A program made the translations under genes and the position numbers. A stretch of DNA of 64,000 nt from Rhynochetos jubatus (Eukaryota > Chordata > Aves > Eurypygiformes > Rhynochetidae). The DNA lies in NCBI GenBank assembly GCA_027574665.1, contig CM050668.1, positions 5,214,001-5,278,000 on the forward strand, read 5' to 3'. Shown here one piece after another: positions 1 through 17,300 of the stretch (positions are counted from its first letter, which is position 1; every line of letters starts with the position of its first letter). Under the pieces are notes generated by a model. It was not told the DNA's origin. It saw only the letters and a list, made by a program, of their open reading frames with translations, and did not search any database.

Positions 1-344
1 AGTTATGACATTTGTCGAACAAACAAACAAAATCTCCACGGTCGTAGTGGAGATCTGTAGTTGGAACTATAGCAAGTGCTTGCGACTACGGCTGCACGCA
101 CCTACGTACTTTGCATCGTTATATATGCACGCTGTAGGGAGGTTTGTACACTCCCTGCATATGACTGGGAGTTGATGACTGTAGGGAGGATCCTATTTTC
201 GTAAGCCACATTAATTTGCAAATTGTGAATAGGCACGGTTCACTCACTTAGAGTAGATCCACCAAAATTACCTGAGAGAAAGCGTTCAGCTTTCACACGT
301 GTGTTCTTTAGCTGCTCAGGAGGGGGATGTATTGCAGTGCTGCT

Positions 345-633
345 CCGCAGGGGGCCTGTTGTGACAGGACAAGGGGTGATGGATTTAAACTGAAAGCGGG
401 GAGATTTAGATTGGACAGCAGGAAGAAATTCTTCCCGGAGAGAGTGGTGAGGCACTGGGACAGGTTGCCCAGAGAAGCTGTGGGTGCCCCATCCCTGGGA
501 GTGTCCAAGGCCAGGCTGGATGAGGCTGGGAGCAACCTGGGCTAGTGGAGGGTGTCCCTGCCCATGGCAGGGGGGATGGAACTGGATGATCTTTAGGGTC
601 CCTTCCAACCCAAACCGTTCCGTGATTCTGTGA
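345..633 (+). repeat. CR1 LINE fragment, 3' end
   Basis: The segment matches the familiar 3' end of avian CR1 non-LTR retrotransposons: the end of the reverse-transcriptase ORF (GACAAGGGGTGATGG, then the TTGCCCAGAGAAGCTGTGG block), the GGTGTCCCTGCCCATGGCAG block, the GATGATCTTTAGGGTCCCTT block, and a terminal ATTCTGTGA unit at 625-633. It is 5' truncated, as almost all CR1 copies are, and diverged, so it is an old, inactive insertion. It lies in the same orientation as CUX1. Confidence 0.93.
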
Positions 634-3144
634 AACGCCCATCGGATTCGTTATGTAGCTCAGCCTCACGCTGCACCACTGTAACGAGGAGAGTTGTGGT
701 GCTTTAGAAGACCCTGCAGACAGGCGTTGCCAAGGGTAAAACCACATAGAAGGTCGGAGGGAAAAAATCTCCCTGCAATTTTCAGACCCTCGCAAAGAGG
801 ACAGCACAGTTGTCCTGGGGATGTTGCTGTTGATGAGCTGCGTGATTGGGTCCTGATTCTGAGGACAACATACACGGGTTTTTAGCCTGCAGATTGGATA
901 GAATGGGCAGCCGAATCATCGGGGGAAAACAGAAACTCATCCAGTCCCAGTATGAGACACTTTGATCTCAGGCAACCTGCCAGGTCTGTTGTTGTCCATT
1001 AACTCATGTGCACGAGGAGGTAAACGCAGGCCCTGAAGTAGCAAATGCTCTTTTAAGAGGTTGCCGAGAAATCTCCTGTCTGCGTTTGTCTGCTTTCATC
1101 TTCCCTACTAATTTGCCGTAAAGGCAGCGAGCCGGGTGCGGGATGCTCGCTGCCTCCCCGCCCCGCTGCGCGTAGGACACGGCAGCGCTCGCTCTTCCTC
1201 CACAAGGAACTTGGAATTTGACTAGTTTGGCATAAACCTGAAGCCTGAGCTTTGGACGTTACAAAAAGTGGTGCATCAACCCAAGCGCCGGTTAAATCGT
1301 GTTTGGGTTCTTGTCGGAATGTCACAGAGTACCCTGTCATTTTGGTTTAGCAACTTGTCCTTCCAAATGCGCAGTTCGCCTTATGGCATGCCAGCAGTAA
1401 AAATGTCACTTACAATAATTACTTTTTGGTGAAAATGCTTGCTGACTTCCTACCTTCAAGCTGTTTTTTACACAGTGGGGAGATAATAAGAAATGACTTT
1501 ATCCTGACTGCTCAAATGAACACTAAATGGAATTTAGGTTATTATTACTGCAGATAGAGGATTGTGTATTGAAATTTAAATAGTGGATCAGATAAACTAC
1601 AGAGATTTGTCTCTGAAAATTATGGTGGATCTGCTTTTTCAATCCACTTCGCTCTGAAACTTAAGGCAGCTGTTGTCTGCCTGCTGTCTTTAGAATATAA
1701 TATTTTCCCTAATCCTTTTAGAGGCCCCCAAATACCTTCTGTTTTGCATGGTCTTCCCCAATTTTGCCGTGTTCTGTACCTGGCTCCCCATGAGCCCTTT
1801 TGCAGCTTATTAGCTAAGGTTGTGTTAGCAACAAAGGTTGGGCAGTTTATTCTCCCGGCGGTTCCTGAGCTGCAAGTGCAGAGCACTCCTCCTAGGCCGG
1901 TGAGGATGCCAGGAGGGGATGCTCGGCGCCTTGAGCCTGGGTTTCACGCTTGTGGATTCAGATGCCCTTTTTTTCAGATCTTTGCTCTGAAATTCTGATT
2001 TCCAAGTGGATGTGAAAATTGTAGCGTAAAGTTTGGTGCCGTGGCTGTAGGAGTTGGGGCAGGGTCTGAGCAAAAGTGGCAAACCTGCAGCTTTCAAAAT
2101 GCGCACAAGAAATTCCGCTGACGGAATCTGCCCGCGCCGACGGCCAGCAGCGTGATGCCTCCGGGACTGGTGAAACCCTATCCCTGTCTCGGCACCGCTC
2201 CGTCATCGAGATACCTCTGTTGAGGGGGCCGCAGCCCGGGCTGGTGTCAGGTCATGGAGACAGGGGGGCTTTCCTGGGGAGGTTGTAGCAGGCGACCCCT
2301 GCAAGTCTTTGGTGGAGGTGTCCTGAGCTTTGGAAGGAGGATCCAGCTGAAATGGGCGGTGGATCTGATATTAGTTTACTTCCTGTAGTCAGAAGAGTTC
2401 CTGTACAGCACCAAAACGGTCCTTCTTGACCAGTGCCCTGCAGTTTTGCTGAGTATAGTTAAATGTCTCTGCCGAGTTCGTGGAGCTGAGCGGGGGATCC
2501 TCACGAGTGCCCTGGTCCCCAGGCAGCCTGGGGCTCGTTACACCCTACAGACCATGGTCAGACCTTGTTGAGGGATGTGTCAGGCTGTTATTGTGTTGGG
2601 GGAAGTGTTTTCAGGTAATTCACAGGCTACCGGTGGGATCATCCTAGTCCAGAGTGTTCTACAACCGTGCTCAAGCAATTCAGGACCCAGGATCCTGTCC
2701 TGGGCACCGGACCCCAGCATGGGGATGGGAGACTTTGGAGTTGGAGCAGAGTAAGAAAATGTGATGTTAAGTTCGGGAAAACCACCGTAACCAGTGCATT
2801 GAGACTGGAACTCTGTTTTCAGACTTTCTCACATTTCCCAAAACACTGTTATGACAGAAACTTTGGGGAAGGTGTAGAGGGTGGATGGGGCCAAAGTATG
2901 ACTTGACTTCATCCATTGGGCTAAGGAATGCAAGACCACAAAAGACTTTCTGTGCTCGTATAATTAAGACAAGGTCAATTTGTTACAGTCCTCAACCTCG
3001 TTTATGAAATGCTTAGACAGATCCTAGTGCTATATGCTAAATTCTTTGGAGTTTCTTTAGTTTCTTAGCAGATAACTGCTACGGGGTGGGGAGGGGAATG
3101 GACAAGCTGTGACCACAGTCTGGGGGTGTGTTGCAGGAAGATGC

Positions 3145-3751
3145 TGTGCTGGTTTTTATTGGGATAGAGTTAGTTTTCCTCACAGTAGCCAGTACGAGCG
3201 ATGTTCTGGCTGTGCTGAGAGGAACACTGATAACACACTAATGTTTTTAGTTGTTGCTAAGGAATGTTTATGTCAGCTCAAGGACTTTTTTCAGTTTATG
3301 ATACTGTACCTGTGTTCTGTATCAGGGGTGTGGGCACAGCCCGGACAGCTGACCCACACTGACCAAAGGGGTATTTCACACCATAAAGCCTCATGCTCAG
3401 TACATAAGATGGGAGTTGCAGCAGGGGAGAGGATCTATCTCTTGGGTCTCACGCTCGCTCCAGCTCTGTCTCCTTGGGGACGGGCTGGTTGGCGGGTGGT
3501 GGGCGCTTGTATCGTGTATTCTTTTCTGCTCTTTTCATTGCATATTATTAGTAACAATGGTAGTATCATTAGTATTAATAGTATTATTGGTACCATTATT
3601 TTATTTCATTTACTTTCAATTATTAAATTGTTCTTAACTCACGAGTTTCCTTGCCTTTTCCTCCAATTCTCCTCCCCATCCCACTGGGCAGGAGGGAGGT
3701 GAGTGAGTGGCTGTGTGGTGCTTGGTTGCTGGCTGGGGTTAAACCACAACA
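3145..3751 (+). mobile_element. Solo LTR of an ERVL-like endogenous retrovirus
   Basis: The 607-bp element begins TGTGCTGG and ends ACCACAACA, giving the TG...CA termini of an LTR. It is flanked by GATGC (3140-3144) and GATGG (3752-3756), a 5-bp target duplication with one mismatch, which fits the ERVL class. Internal landmarks known from this abundant avian LTR type are visible: a GACAGCTGACCCACACTGACC block, a degraded TATA-like ACATAAGA, an ATTATT/AGTATTA-rich stretch, and ATTAAA before a CTCACGAGTTT block. There are no gag/pol/env sequences on either side, so it is a solo LTR left by recombination. It lies in sense with CUX1, about 4 kb upstream of the Cut repeat 3 exon. Confidence 0.88.
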
Positions 3752-4747
3752 GATGGTCATTCAGGCTGCACTTTTATATTGGGAAAATAACATTTACAAA
3801 GAAAACAGGAAGTATCTGTATAGTGTTGACTTTGTTTTCATACATTTATATATCTTCATTTTAGATTATGCATCCCTCTCTAGTATTGTAGTAGGAAAAA
3901 GCAAAACTGAAGCATTTCCTAGCTCAGGGATAAGGACCATATGTTCTGCCAGGAGAGGTGTGTTCCCAAGTACGGCGTTCACCTCTGGCATTCACCTACT
4001 GCATCAGATGTGTTTGTCTTTATGAAGATGTATTCGCCTTCAAAGACTTGAATGCTCGCTTTCGCTGCATGGTCACAGCTCTCTCTCTGCTCTTGTTATC
4101 TAAAGTGCAATAGCCAGTTGGTGCTCCAGTTGTCTTCGTGTTTTAGCTATGAACAGAGGCCAATCACACTTGCCAAATATTTCAGATGCTGGCCCTTTTC
4201 TGCAGACATCACTTCCTAGTACTTGATTTGCATTTGATGATTATTTTCTATACTGCATATTTGAGTGTGCTTTAAGAAATGAGCTGGAAGTGCCTAACTT
4301 CCCAAACGTGTATTCTGAGTGAGTAATGTAAGATTGCATGGTGGAGCCTTTGCCTTCATGACTCAGTTGTACCTGCAGCTTTAGGAGATTTGGATCACTC
4401 GTTTTATTTATATGCATTCATGGTCTACTTGAATCTTTAATGATGTTTGACAACAGTTTCCTGATCACTTTAAATTGTCGTGTTAAACTGATGTGCCTTC
4501 ATCGCATGCTCAGGACCTGATGGACACCATCAGTCCACCGAGCTAATCTGGGGAGGTCCCGCTGGAGGTCTTTCTCCCATCCTCTAAAAAGCACAGGGCA
4601 TGGCTCACTTCTCTGGCTGCATGAGACTTAAAATCATTCCCAGGCTCTGCAGTGACCTCATCTCTGGTGCTGCTCTTCATCTCTCCAGCCCTTCTAGCAC
4701 CTTATTTTTGAAGCTTTTGGGCTTTTGCTTCAAGTTTTAACCTGGAT

Positions 4748-4868
4748 ACAGGCTGAATGAGGCTTGGAGCAATCTGGTCTAGTGGAGGGTGTCCCTGCCC
4801 ATGGCAGGGGGGTGGAACTAGATGATCTTTAAGGTCCCTTCCAACCCAAACCACTCTGTGGTTCTGTT
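4748..4868 (+). repeat. CR1 LINE fragment, short 3' end
   Basis: Only the last ~120 bp of a CR1 are present: the CAGGCTGAATGAGGCTTGG block, the GTGTCCCTGCCCATGGCAG block and the ACTAGATGATCTTTAAGGTC block, ending in a degenerate GGTTCTGT terminus. It is the same subregion as the copy at 345-633, severely 5' truncated. Confidence 0.9.
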
Positions 4869-5579
4869 GGAAAGCAAAATGCTTTGGTATAGCAAAGCTT
4901 ATCTGTAATTTGTGAAAGTAACTTCATCTAAATGGTGGCCGGTTTGCGCCCATATTAACAAAATTATCTCTTCCTCATAAAAACAGACATGTAAACATTC
5001 GGTGAACATCGCTTAGGCACTCCAAAGAAATTGGATCTTTCTTAAGTTAGTGTTATTCTTCAGTGAAGTCTGGGGTTAAAAAAGCAGAACACATTTTAAA
5101 GAAATCCGCTTTCAATGTATTGTTTTCATTGGAAATGTTCAATTGCTGCCTTTGAAATCTTAATGTGTATTTTTCAGATGTGCTGAATTTATTTCTTTGT
5201 CCTGTGAGGAACTTGAGAGAAATGAATGCAGACAAATCATTTCATAAAACACGCGGAATGGCCGTGGATTGACAGTTAGATCTGTAATAGTGAATACATT
5301 CAATTTTCCCCTTTGTTCTGTCAGCAGTCACTTGTACTCTAAATGTCTATTTAATTTTTTAAGTAGATTAACAGGAAATGTTTGCCTTATTTGATTATTG
5401 AATTGACTTTTCCAAATAATACATCTTTCCCTCCAATATTTATATGATCTTGAAAACGTTGGGTTTTTTTTTTTTTCCATACGGGAAAAATGCTAAAAAT
5501 GAATGGAAAACATATTTTGAGTTATTTGTAGTATTAAGTGCATAATGCCTTGTCTGAAATCGCTATACACTTGCCTTTC

Positions 5580-5604
5580 GGGGGGGGGGGGGGGGGGGGG
5601 GGGG
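5580..5604 (+). repeat. Poly-G run, 25 bases
   Basis: Twenty-five consecutive G bases lie in otherwise AT-rich intron, followed by CGGTAGG. Runs like this are length-unstable, can form G-quadruplex structures and are prone to sequencing error, so the exact length is uncertain. Confidence 0.95.
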
Positions 5605-7817
5605 CGGTAGGCAGTTTGTCATCTGTACTGCCTTCCAAAATTAGATTCGGATGATCCTACCTTTTTGAGTAAACACGCAGCAGACTGGTCTTAAAAATGA
5701 AACTCAAGTAAGGTCTTGATATGTGATATAAAAAATAAATAAGCTAATATGTGAGCAACACAGAGCATTTCAGTGATCGATGATAATCTAGATTACCTTT
5801 GTTGTTTACATAATTAGGCTGGGCAGGGAAAGGAGAGGGAGACAGAAGCATCAGCAAATGCTTTTGTTTAGTCCTGGGTGGTTTTTATTTTGGATTTTTC
5901 CTGCGCTCCATGTGCGCATGTGGTTTGCAGTGCACGGATGAGGAATTGTATAGGAAATTTGCAGCTGCTCTAGTTATTCAGTAAGATTTGTATAAGCTGG
6001 CACAAGGGACAAAATTAGAGGGAACTTGAACGAGTGCCGTGCAGTTTATTAGCTAGGCAGCCATAATTTTGACCTTGCTGTGGGTTAAAGGACGCAGACC
6101 TGAGAAGAAATCTGTTTATCATGTAGGGAATTCATGCCATCCCTGACAGTGTACAGTGAACAAGATGGATGATCTGCCAAATTGGTCCCTCGCATGGGTG
6201 AGCCAGGGCAAATTTACAGTACAATTCCTTTGCTGCTCCCGATACAAAAATAACATTTGCTGGGGTTTATATTCAGTTGTATGATGACCCAGGGTGAACA
6301 GAGAGAAGAAATAAGATTTGTAGGATCCCTGTTGCCTTAAAGATTTATATGCACCTTGCTTTTCTTTTATGGCTGCCTCTTTGCATCTTCCGTAAAGCAC
6401 TAAGGAACAGCCCAGTTGCTAGGTTTGAGAGCAACTTTATGGAGTGCGTCTGGCAGCCTCTCTTGGATGCAGCACAGTGAAGGCTTGTTACCTCGAAGGG
6501 CACAGTTGTGCACCCTGCTTCGTTTGAACCCTACTTTTACTTGCGTAGTGTTTTCCTTTAGGATTTAGGATATGCTTCCGTGCTGCACGAGCTGCGTGTT
6601 CTGCAGCGGCTTGGCAATATTCTGGGTAACAAACCTGAGAAACAGGTGCTGTTTGCTGTCAGCCATCGCCATGGCAGGGACAGGACCTGACCCCGCGGCA
6701 TGAACGGCTCTCCTGGTCGTGTTGCCAGGCTCTGGAAAACGTGATTCAGTTGGAGGGACTGAGGTTTTGATGTAGGCCGGCCGCATCCTTGTACCGTTGA
6801 GAGCGCTGCAAGCTTCCTCCAGAGATCGCGCGACGAATCCAGTGATGTATGAATCTGAGATAGGTGCGATTAACCGTGTCGAGTGATGAGACGGGAGACA
6901 GCAAGGAGGAGGAAGCAGTCCCACAAAAATGGAACAGAACTGTGAATGGAGAAATGGAGTGCGCTCTTTATCGCTTGAAGAGCGTTGTTCTTCCAAACCG
7001 CGTTGTGCACATGTTGTTGCTTTAAAAAATGTGTAGACTGTACCCTTAGATGTCTGGATTTTCTGTCTGAGCTCAGTTGGTACATTCCGTTAGAGATAAA
7101 TGTGACTTTATTAGGGGAAAACAACATTTTGTACAGAACCTATTGTTGTTGGCAAACTAACAGATTCAGAAAGCTTTCTTTTAAAAGAAGTGTCACAATA
7201 ACAGATTTGGATGTCTCCTGATTCACTAGCTGTCTTTATGTTGGATCCTAAACACGTTAATTAATACAAATTGTATTTTAATCTTGTTATTTCTGGCAAA
7301 GAAAAGTGCAAAAATGTGATGCGAGTGATAAGAAACAGTATGAAGTCAGTAACACTCGAGATACAAAGTTGTATCAGTTACAGAAAATCCCTCATTGGCA
7401 CTACAAAGTAGTGGCTAAGTGAGTTTCTTACAAGTCACAGAAGGAGCCTTGAAACAGTCTAAAATGGTAGATTTAAGAGCATCTTTATATGGAAATGTTG
7501 TGGAAAGCAAAACTGAGATTTCCTGAGCGAGGAGATTTCTTGCAACCTTACAGACTATTGCGCTTCATTTTTTCCTGATTTGTATTTGTACATCTTGTCA
7601 TTATAAGAAAGCAGAGATGACTCAAGATAAAATTAGAAAATAATTCTGTTTTTTAAAAGAGGCTTTTTAGTAACCAAGTCATAACAAGTAGCATTTTGCA
7701 TACTTAGGCATTTCTTTAAGTACATAGAATATAAATGAGAAGGAAAGTTAAATATCCTGCAATCAAAACATAACAATTATGCTAAAGTGGGGACTTTTTT
7801 TCTTTCTTTAATTACAG

Positions 7818-8120
7818 AAAGCACTCCAAAGACTTCTGCCAGTTGCAGTCCTGCTCCTGAATCTCCTATGAGTTCCAGTGAGTCGGTGAAAAGCCTGACT
7901 GAATTGGTACAGCAACCCTGTCCGGCTATAGAGACAAGTAAGGATGGCAAGTCCCAAGAATCTAGCGAGCCGCCTGCTTCTGAATCCCAATCTACAACAC
8001 CTTTGCCACTGTCGGGCCACTCAGCACTCAGCATTCAGGAACTGGTTGCTATGTCCCCTGAGCTGGATACGTATGGCATTACGAAAAGGGTCAAAGAAGT
8101 GCTAACGGACAACAATCTCG
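7818..8120 (+). CDS. CUX1: CUX1 coding exon (human exon 21): linker and start of Cut repeat 3
   Basis: The exon begins after ATTACAG with two bases completing a split codon, reads 100 codons and ends with one base (G) before a GTAAAT donor. Window residues 2-74 are a Ser/Pro/Thr-rich linker ([20 protein letters not shown] and beyond) seen in vertebrate CUX1 between Cut repeats 2 and 3. Residues 75-101 ([20 protein letters not shown], then VLTDNNLG) start Cut repeat 3. Cut repeats are DNA-binding domains that act together with the homeodomain in this nuclear repressor/activator. In-frame ATGs at 7868 (MSSSES) and 8050 (MSPEL) are possible starts for a short p75-like isoform if transcription begins in the preceding intron. 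The gene is CUX1 rather than CUX2 because linker and repeat match CUX1 almost residue for residue as I remember it. Confidence 0.97.
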
Positions 8121-12799
<4,679 letters not shown>

Positions 12800-13459
12800 T
12801 AATTTGATAATTCTCCATCAATAGTATAGAAGCAGCAATGATCCAGTATTATGAAGGTTATGCAAAAGGACTTCATGACAGCTTTTTCATAGCTTTATTT
12901 GCTGCTCGCTCAAACAGATAGATCTCAAAAAAAACCAAACAACCCCAAACCCTGAATATTCACCAGCTGTCGTGAAATCATTGCTATATTCTCCTATAGA
13001 TTAATTACGGAGGCCCTGGTGTATCACTGATAACTTGGCTTACCAAATGAGAAATGTGAGTTTGGGAGCTGGCTTTGGGTTATTAGTTAATAGTGCTGCA
13101 GCTGGTCACAGATGTTGGGCTGGAAGAGCTGTGCATTGATTCTGAGAGAGCTTCTTGCCAGTCCTGCACTGACGGGTCACTAGGAGGAAAGAAAAATGCG
13201 GTCTTTATGAGAGGGTATCTGAAAATAATTACATTTGTACCCTTTATAGGGCTGGGGGAAGGTTATTGTATTAATATAAAACAGCTGGGTGTGTACCTGT
13301 GAGAGATCTAGGTTGTTATTGGGTGTCTTAGTAGGGACTATGTCCTGAAAATCTATCCTACTCTCTATATTTTGGATTTATTACTGAAAACCAGCGTTTT
13401 TCAGAGCCCTGTTTTTAGTATGTTTGTGTGATTTTACAAGAGAGACTCTTAGGCTGCCA

Positions 13460-13610
13460 TTATCAGCTGTTAACTAATTAATGATATATACATCTCTCGA
13501 GCTATCCCTTAATGATATTAGTACAGACAGCATTAATCGTGTGCACTGAAAGCGCTGCTGTTGAGTGATGTCCTGAAAGCATTAACACATTTGATCAAGA
13601 ACTTTGTGAT
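13460..13610. promoter_or_regulatory. Possible intronic enhancer with TAAT-core cluster
   Basis: Within ~150 bp there are TTAACTAATTAATGATATA, CCTTAATGATATTAG, GCATTAATCG and AGCATTAACAC, all containing TAAT/ATTA cores recognised by homeodomain proteins, and TTTGATCAAG. This density is higher than in flanking intron. No conservation data are available to me, so regulatory function is inference only. Confidence 0.25.
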
Positions 13611-14199
13611 TATATTAAAAATCGCAGTGAGGGAGCTTCTGGGAAAATTCTAGGCTTGCATGCTTTTAAGAAGAAACTCAGATCCTTGTCACAGTAGCAG
13701 GGTAATGTAACGCAGTGCGGTATCTTATCGCACATTGTGTATGATCTTCCACGGGGAGTAAAATCCACTTGGGTTTCCCACTTACAACTGTAAACCAAAG
13801 GGAGCCATGATGGTTTTTGCTGTGTTAGAAATATGGCAGAAATAAAATTGTCAACTAGCTGGATTTTTATAGCCTCAAAGAGAATATCGCCCATAATGCA
13901 GGAAAATAAAATAAAAATAATTTAAAAGTGGTACTGACAATATCCTCTCAAAACTATTTTCTAAACTGGATTCTTATCAAATGCTGTGCAGTACATATGC
14001 TCCGTAGATGGCACCTGAATAGAGATAAGGCTGTACATCACTGGAGACGGTACAGAGCTCCTGAACTGTGTAAGTGCTGTCCTCACAGCAGAGCACTCTA
14101 AAGTGAATTCAGCCCTGTACTTCTGCAAAATCCTTTCATGCAGGTGAGGATCCTGTGATTTAACCTTTTAAATTGCTCTAGAGGCACACGAAGAATTTA

Positions 14200-14340
14200 G
14201 CTTTCCCTGCAGCTAATGCCAGTTAAAGAACAATGCAACCGTATCTGCCGCCAGTGGAACATTATTATCAATTATTTCTCTGCCACATTTTGTTAAGGGA
14301 CTAAATTAATAATTGTGATAAAGGTGAGCTGCATATATCT
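14200..14340. promoter_or_regulatory. Possible intronic enhancer, AT-rich block
   Basis: The block contains AGAACAATGCAA (SOX-like ACAAT), a TTATTATCAATTATTTCT run, GGGACTAAATTAATAATTG and GTGATAAAGG (GATA-type core on the complementary strand). It looks like typical conserved non-coding DNA but could be ordinary AT-rich intron. Confidence 0.22.
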
Positions 14341-17300
14341 TTTCTCTCTGTTCTGCCAGTCTGAAGTTTGTGCTATAAATGTCCATTTTAAGAGGTTCTG
14401 AAAATTTGCAACGTGCATTAGCTAACCTCTTTGGAGGCAGCCGGGGGTGCATGCTCGCTCGGCTGAGACACCTTTCCTGCCTTGGAAGAGTTCATTCCTC
14501 TTCCTTATAACCTCCCGGGGTGTGTGCTGCTGGTGGCGTCACACTCCTCACTGAACAGTGCTGAAGCCTGCTGTCAGGAGAAAATTTAATTCCCTTTATT
14601 TCCCCATTTATTTCGCTTTTTAATCATCTTGGTCAATACCGCGTAAGATAAAAATGACATTAAAAGGGGCTCTGTTTTACCTCAGCGGGCAGCCGCTGGT
14701 TCTGCAGTCGTGTCTGCTGCGTCTGTCGCTGAGCACGTGCTGGGGAGTCTTCCCAGAGGGGCGCGGCAATGCTGGGTTGGCAATAGCGGGGGCGAAAAAA
14801 GGTAGTAAAATGCAAGGGGATAGAGCTGTGACGAGTCGGTCTGAGACCCAGGTCTAGACCCTTGCCCAAATTACATTTGGGGTCGAGTATTTTCCACAGG
14901 TCTCTGGAGAAGGGGAGACTGATCACAAATAAAAATCAAGCTTCTCCAAAAATCACATGTGTTCGTGACTTGGATTCCAGTTTGAGCCTTGCTGTCACTG
15001 CAAATGTGCTGAATGATCTCCTCATGTTGTCTATACGCAGCACATATGTTTGAAATAAGAATTAAAAAGGAAAAGCTTTTATAAACGTCATCTAAAGTTT
15101 CCAGAGAGCACCATTAAAGCCTAAAGCTTAGGCGCTAGTTCAGCACGTGGCAGAGTGCCAGGATTGTGCCTTTGGCCCAATGGAAAGTTGTTCTGATAAT
15201 ACGTTATTCTCCAGAGAAACAGTTGGTTGTGACACAACAGTGGGAAACATCCTCCTTATCTTTATGTTAAGTCAATCTGTGCGTTAGTATAGTTTGTTCC
15301 ATTCACGTGAGAGAGACCCAAATAAGCTGTTGCAACTTTCGTGGTCGCAGTGTGAGGTTACAGAAGCAGAGGTGGGCATAGGGCATGGAATTTCCCAAGC
15401 TCTCACAGCTCTGTGCTGTCCCTAGGAGTCTAAACATGGGAGCCCTGACCTGCCAGAAATGCCATCCTTTGGAGAGCAGGGAAAGCAGAGATTCCGGGTG
15501 TCTCATGTTAACTCAGTCGCCTGACCAAATTCCAGAAACTCCAGATAGAGATAACCTGTACACCTTTTACATCTTCCACGTGACGTTCTGGTTTGTCTCA
15601 TGGCCTCCTTTGGGCTGCTGCGCGTTGCTAAGTGATAGATGCTGTCTTTGGGCCCTCTCGGTGGCGCTGTCAGAGGAGAAGAAGGAACCTTGGTTATAGT
15701 TTGTGTGTCAGTGCAAGTTTGAAATAACACCTCAGAGTCTTCGAGACTAAAGACCTTATATAACGCGAGATTATGCTGCTGGAATTTGTTCCATGGTTGA
15801 AGGTTGTAACCATTCCTTGAAGGTTGCAAAAATAAGGCCAGCAGGTCACCTTAAACAATGCATTTACCTGTGGTCACTTTGCGGTCCTACATCCGGTTGG
15901 AACAGTTTAAATAGGTGATTTTTTTAGACGTTTATTTTAAAAAAAAAGAACCCCAGAACTTTTCTTTTTATAGTTATTTCAAAAGCATGCAGGACTGTAT
16001 CATGGCAGAGTGATGGATCACGAGCAACTCACGTTCTGTTCCGTATCAGTGATCTTACACAGTAGGCAATCCACAGGTAATCTGTCATATTCAGGAAAAA
16101 CAAAATGAGGGCCACGCAGATACCCCCAAAGGTTACAGAGCGTGTTCAAAATTCACGTTGACGATAGTAAGACACCGTGTAAAAAGGGTCCCGCTGGATG
16201 TGCCACCGTGTAGAGGACAGGATGCGGAGACCCACTGGAGACAGAAAACCCAGCCAGCCCTGTGGAGCTCTGCCAGGAGAGGCTGCCCTGTGTGAGAGGG
16301 GCTTTCAGCGTCGCAGCCGATGTGATGGCATTGAGTTTGTCTTCTTTGTGCACCCCCAGCCTAAAGGCAGAGCTGTGGGGAAAGAGAAATCTGGTTTTTG
16401 AAGAATTTGGTCGCTGACTGGTGTGACGTGCCCCACATTGGTCCCTGGCTCTGATCGGCGCTGCTGGAGATTTAGTGCCTGCTAGATTGATGTCAGGCTG
16501 GTGTAATCTGGAACTTAATAGCCAAGGTTATCAAATTGCAGCTCTTGAATACCTAAACCCTTAAATATCTAGAAGGTATTTAACAGGCCATTAAATATTT
16601 TATTGACAAGATTCATCTATATTTGCCATTTTCAGCCCCCTCATTAGCAGTGCTTGTGCATGATACTGCCAGGTGCAGTAAATCCCACCTCTCCTAGCCC
16701 GGTGTAAATCAATCAAGTCAGTGACAGCGTTTGCTGGGACTCTTTCCTTGCAGAATTTGCCAGGATAATTCAGTCCCTGTCAGGGAGGAGAGTCAGCGAT
16801 GGTCTCACAGGCTTCTGCCATCGCTGAGCTCCGTCAGTGCAGCAAGAGCTTTTTTAAAAAGTAGATGCATTTTTTAGAGAGAGCCTTGCACAGGGGAGGA
16901 GGATGCTGTGGGCTGTTTTTCTTTCATAACCTGTCACCGCTACAGCCAAGATCTGTAGGAAAAAGCAGCAAACGCCTGACGGGTTATTGAGCCCATCGCT
17001 GGGATCTCTGGGCTCCGGGCGCCATCGTGTGTTGGCGACGTGGCTGCCGCTGTCTTCAGCTTCCACGGTCGTATATTTGAGACCTGAAGTGTCAGAGAGA
17101 CCCGAGTGTACAACCAAAACCGTTTGAAATGAAGTGCAGCTGTCCTAATCAGGTGCTTACGTGGACGTTTGCAACTCCCGAAGGAGTGACTTTGAAATGA
17201 GCCGTGTTAACTGAACCCTGTTATTCCCGTCCCGCATTCACTGAAGAAGCAGAAAGCTCTGGCAGGTTTCCAGGCGGTTTACCCTCTTTTCTTTCCCTTT

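Larger units (their letters stand above)
1..7817 (+). other. CUX1: CUX1 intron (human intron 20 equivalent), 3' part
   Basis: This is non-coding sequence ending in a good acceptor (TTAATTACAG at 7808-7817) before the Cut repeat 3 exon. No conserved exon is visible in it. It holds two CR1 fragments, a solo LTR and a 25-G run, listed separately; the rest is unremarkable AT-rich intron. By the human exon order (from memory) this corresponds to intron 20, where human CUX1 has an internal promoter for the short p75 isoform containing only Cut repeat 3 and the homeodomain. Whether the bird uses such a promoter cannot be seen from sequence alone. The intron continues upstream of the window. Confidence 0.75.

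Noticed and set aside
240-608. 122-codon minus-strand frame
   Set aside because: It is antisense to a CR1 fragment and only reflects the repeat.
3109-3702. 197-codon plus-strand frame over the LTR
   Set aside because: The sequence is a non-coding solo LTR; the frame starts outside it and translates regulatory sequence.
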